Source of the DNA: Sphingomonadaceae bacterium
GTDB taxonomy: Bacteria; Pseudomonadota; Alphaproteobacteria; Sphingomonadales; Sphingomonadaceae
Length of the DNA: 64,000 nucleotides
Assembly: GCA_024236155.1 (NCBI GenBank)
Contig: JACKLA010000001.1
Coordinates: 992,001-1,056,000 of the forward strand
Direction: 5' to 3'
Shown here: positions 62,627 through 64,000 of the stretch, in pieces
Position numbering within the stretch: position 1 is the stretch's first letter
Layout: the number at the start of each line of letters is the position of its first letter
The notes under the pieces: generated by a model
What the model was told of the DNA's origin: nothing
Seen by the model: the letters and a program-made list of their open reading frames with translations, nothing else
Database searches by the model: none
Position numbers and translations under genes: made by a program

Positions 62627-64000
62627 GCAATCCCAACGCATCCGGCTGGAAGCCCGAAATGACCCCTTCTGAAGATGGCTTGCACAATGGCCCAGCAACC
62701 GTGACCGGCAATCGCGCGCTGATGCTGGAAGAGCCGCTGCTGTTCGAAATCGGCCAGCTGGACGAGACCGGGGTCGACCTGCCCGAACCGCGCAGCGATG
62801 CGCCCAATCGCCTCGGCGGGTTCGACCGCACCGACGCGATCGGCTTGCCCGCGCTGAAGGAAGGCGAGGCGGTGCGTCACTACACTCGTCTCAGCCGCCA
62901 GAACTACGCCATCGACCTTGGCCTGTTCCCGCTCGGCAGCTGCACGATGAAGCACAATCCGCGCCTCAACGAGAAAGTCGCGCGGATGCCCGGCTTTGCC
63001 GATGTCCACCCCTTGCAGCCGACCAGCACCGTCGGCGGCGCGCTGGAGGTGATCAACGAACTCGCCCACTGGCTGATCGAACTGACCGGCATGCACGGCG
63101 TCGCGATGAGCCCCAAGGCGGGTGCGCATGGCGAGCTGTGCGGCATATTGTGCATTCGCGCTGCGCATGAGGCGCGCGGCGATGCGCGCGAGGTTATCCT
63201 GGTGCCCGAAAGCGCACATGGCACCAATCCCGCCACTGCTGCCTTTGCAGGCTACAAGGTTGAGAATATCCCGGCGACTGCCGAAGGGCGTGTCGATCTC
63301 GAGGCGCTCAAGGCGCGGCTCGGGCCGGACGTTGCGGGTGTGATGATCACCAACCCCAACACTTGCGGCCTGTTCGAGCGCGACATGAAGGCGATATCCG
63401 ACGCGGTCCATGCGGCGGGCGGTTATGTCTATTGCGACGGGGCGAACTTCAACGCCATCGTCGGCAAGGTGCGCCCGGGCGATCTCGGCGTCGATGCGAT
63501 GCATATCAACTTGCACAAGACCTTCTCCACCCCGCATGGCGGGGGCGGCCCGGGTTCGGGCCCGGTGGTCCTGTCCGAGGCACTCAGCCCGTTCGGCCCG
63601 CTGCCGTTCACGGCGAAGACCGCCGATGGCGTGGTCCATCTGGTCGAGGAAGAAAACGCCGCCGAATTCGCGCATACGCAGGCCTTTGGACGCATGACCG
63701 CGTTCCACGGCCAGATGGGCATGTTCACCCGCGCGCTGACCTATATCCTCAGCCACGGGGCCGACGGTCTCAAGCAGGTCGCGGAGGATGCGGTGCTCAA
63801 CGCCAATTACATCCTGCGCAGCCTCGAGGACCTGCTCGACGCGCCGTTCGGGGCGAGCGGGCCGTGCATGCACGAGGCGCTGTTCTCCGACGCCGGGTTC
63901 GAAGGCGGGCTGTCGACGCTCGACCTTGCTAAAGGGCTGATCGACGAGGGCTACCACCCGATGACGGTCTATTTCCCGCTGGTTGTCCATGGCGCGATGC
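62623..64000 (+). CDS. gcvPB: Glycine dehydrogenase (decarboxylating) subunit 2, GcvPB (3' end beyond the window)
   Basis: The catalytic half of the split P protein; 459 codons are visible and the C-terminus is cut by the window edge. Blocks: LGLFPLGSCTMKHNPRLNEK, MPGFADVHPLQP, SPKAGAHGELCGIL, VPESAHGTNPATAAFAGYKV, MITNPNTCGLFERD, CDGANFNAIVGKVRPGDLG and the PLP-binding lysine in MHINLHKTFSTPHGGGGPGS. It follows gcvPA with a 4-base overlap and completes the riboswitch-controlled gcv operon seen here; the L protein gene is not in the window. Confidence 0.95.
   Translation, partial: MSNPNASGWKPEMTPSEDGLHNGPATVTGNRALMLEEPLLFEIGQLDETGVDLPEPRSDAPNRLGGFDRTDAIGLPALKEGEAVRHYTRLSRQNYAIDLGLFPLGSCTMKHNPRLNEKVARMPGFADVHPLQPTSTVGGALEVINELAHWLIELTGMHGVAMSPKAGAHGELCGILCIRAAHEARGDAREVILVPESAHGTNPATAAFAGYKVENIPATAEGRVDLEALKARLGPDVAGVMITNPNTCGLFERDMKAISDAVHAAGGYVYCDGANFNAIVGKVRPGDLGVDAMHINLHKTFSTPHGGGGPGSGPVVLSEALSPFGPLPFTAKTADGVVHLVEEENAAEFAHTQAFGRMTAFHGQMGMFTRALTYILSHGADGLKQVAEDAVLNANYILRSLEDLLDAPFGASGPCMHEALFSDAGFEGGLSTLDLAKGLIDEGYHPMTVYFPLVVHGAM

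Overview
The window looks like a chromosomal stretch of a high-GC alphaproteobacterium, most likely a sphingomonad (Erythrobacteraceae-like). The reasons are a GAAC-N7-GAAC LexA box in front of an imuA-imuB-dnaE2 mutagenesis cassette, a long TonB-dependent receptor, the tyrA/hisC versus metX-metW arrangement, a methionine synthase split over two genes, and short double-palindrome intergenic repeats of the kind common in sphingomonads. This assignment is inference from gene content; no database search was run. No phage, insertion sequence, plasmid gene or CRISPR array is visible. The coding density is very high, no gene-free stretch exceeds about 300 bases, and many genes overlap by 1 to 8 bases.

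Layout, left half. 1-3.6 kb: tyrA and hisC (minus), divergent from metX-metW (plus), with a repeat element filling much of the gap between them. 3.6-8 kb: an acyltransferase, then a minus-strand run frmA, cupin, VOC protein, ProXp-ala type tRNA deacylase and frmB, which contains the complete glutathione-dependent formaldehyde oxidation pathway. 8-12.4 kb: a lipoprotein, a frameshifted aldehyde dehydrogenase, two small secreted proteins, a glutathione transferase and msrB. 12.4-18.5 kb: a class A penicillin-binding protein, then a minus-strand periplasmic/membrane proteolysis group (hflK, hflC, degP). 18.5-24.3 kb: a tight plus-strand run of mrp, an orphan IorB-like molybdenum hydroxylase subunit, hemH and a cytochrome P450 whose own promoter region carries a strong palindromic operator. 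24.3-30.4 kb: a DUF1674 microprotein, rsmB, msrA, a signal-peptide-bearing methyltransferase, a carbamoylputrescine amidase-like nitrilase, an M20 peptidase, folK and a tRNA-Lys gene that overlaps folK.

Layout, right half. 30.4-39.1 kb: dctB-dctD (minus) divergent from dctA, a Tat-exported esterase and a TonB receptor; two near-identical 18-bp operators sit between the two arms, and the DctD-like protein lacks the sigma-54 contact motif. 39.1-44.7 kb: the LexA-controlled imuA-imuB-dnaE2 cassette. 44.9-49.7 kb: a LysM/FecR secreted protein, a CHASE2 histidine kinase, a lipoprotein and an OmpR-type response regulator, which together look like an envelope-sensing signalling module. 49.9-53.6 kb: a FucP-like sugar transporter divergent from a LacI regulator, and an aldo/keto reductase. 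53.7-59.3 kb: a methionine-cycle operon (ArsR-methyltransferase fusion, metF, metH in two pieces) with a perfect operator palindrome at its start. 59.4-64 kb: a tandem glycine riboswitch controlling gcvT, gcvH, gcvPA and gcvPB (cut by the window end).

The main themes are one-carbon and sulfur amino-acid metabolism (metX/metW, metF/metH, the glycine cleavage system, formaldehyde oxidation), envelope quality control and signalling, and carboxylate and sugar uptake with divergent local regulators.
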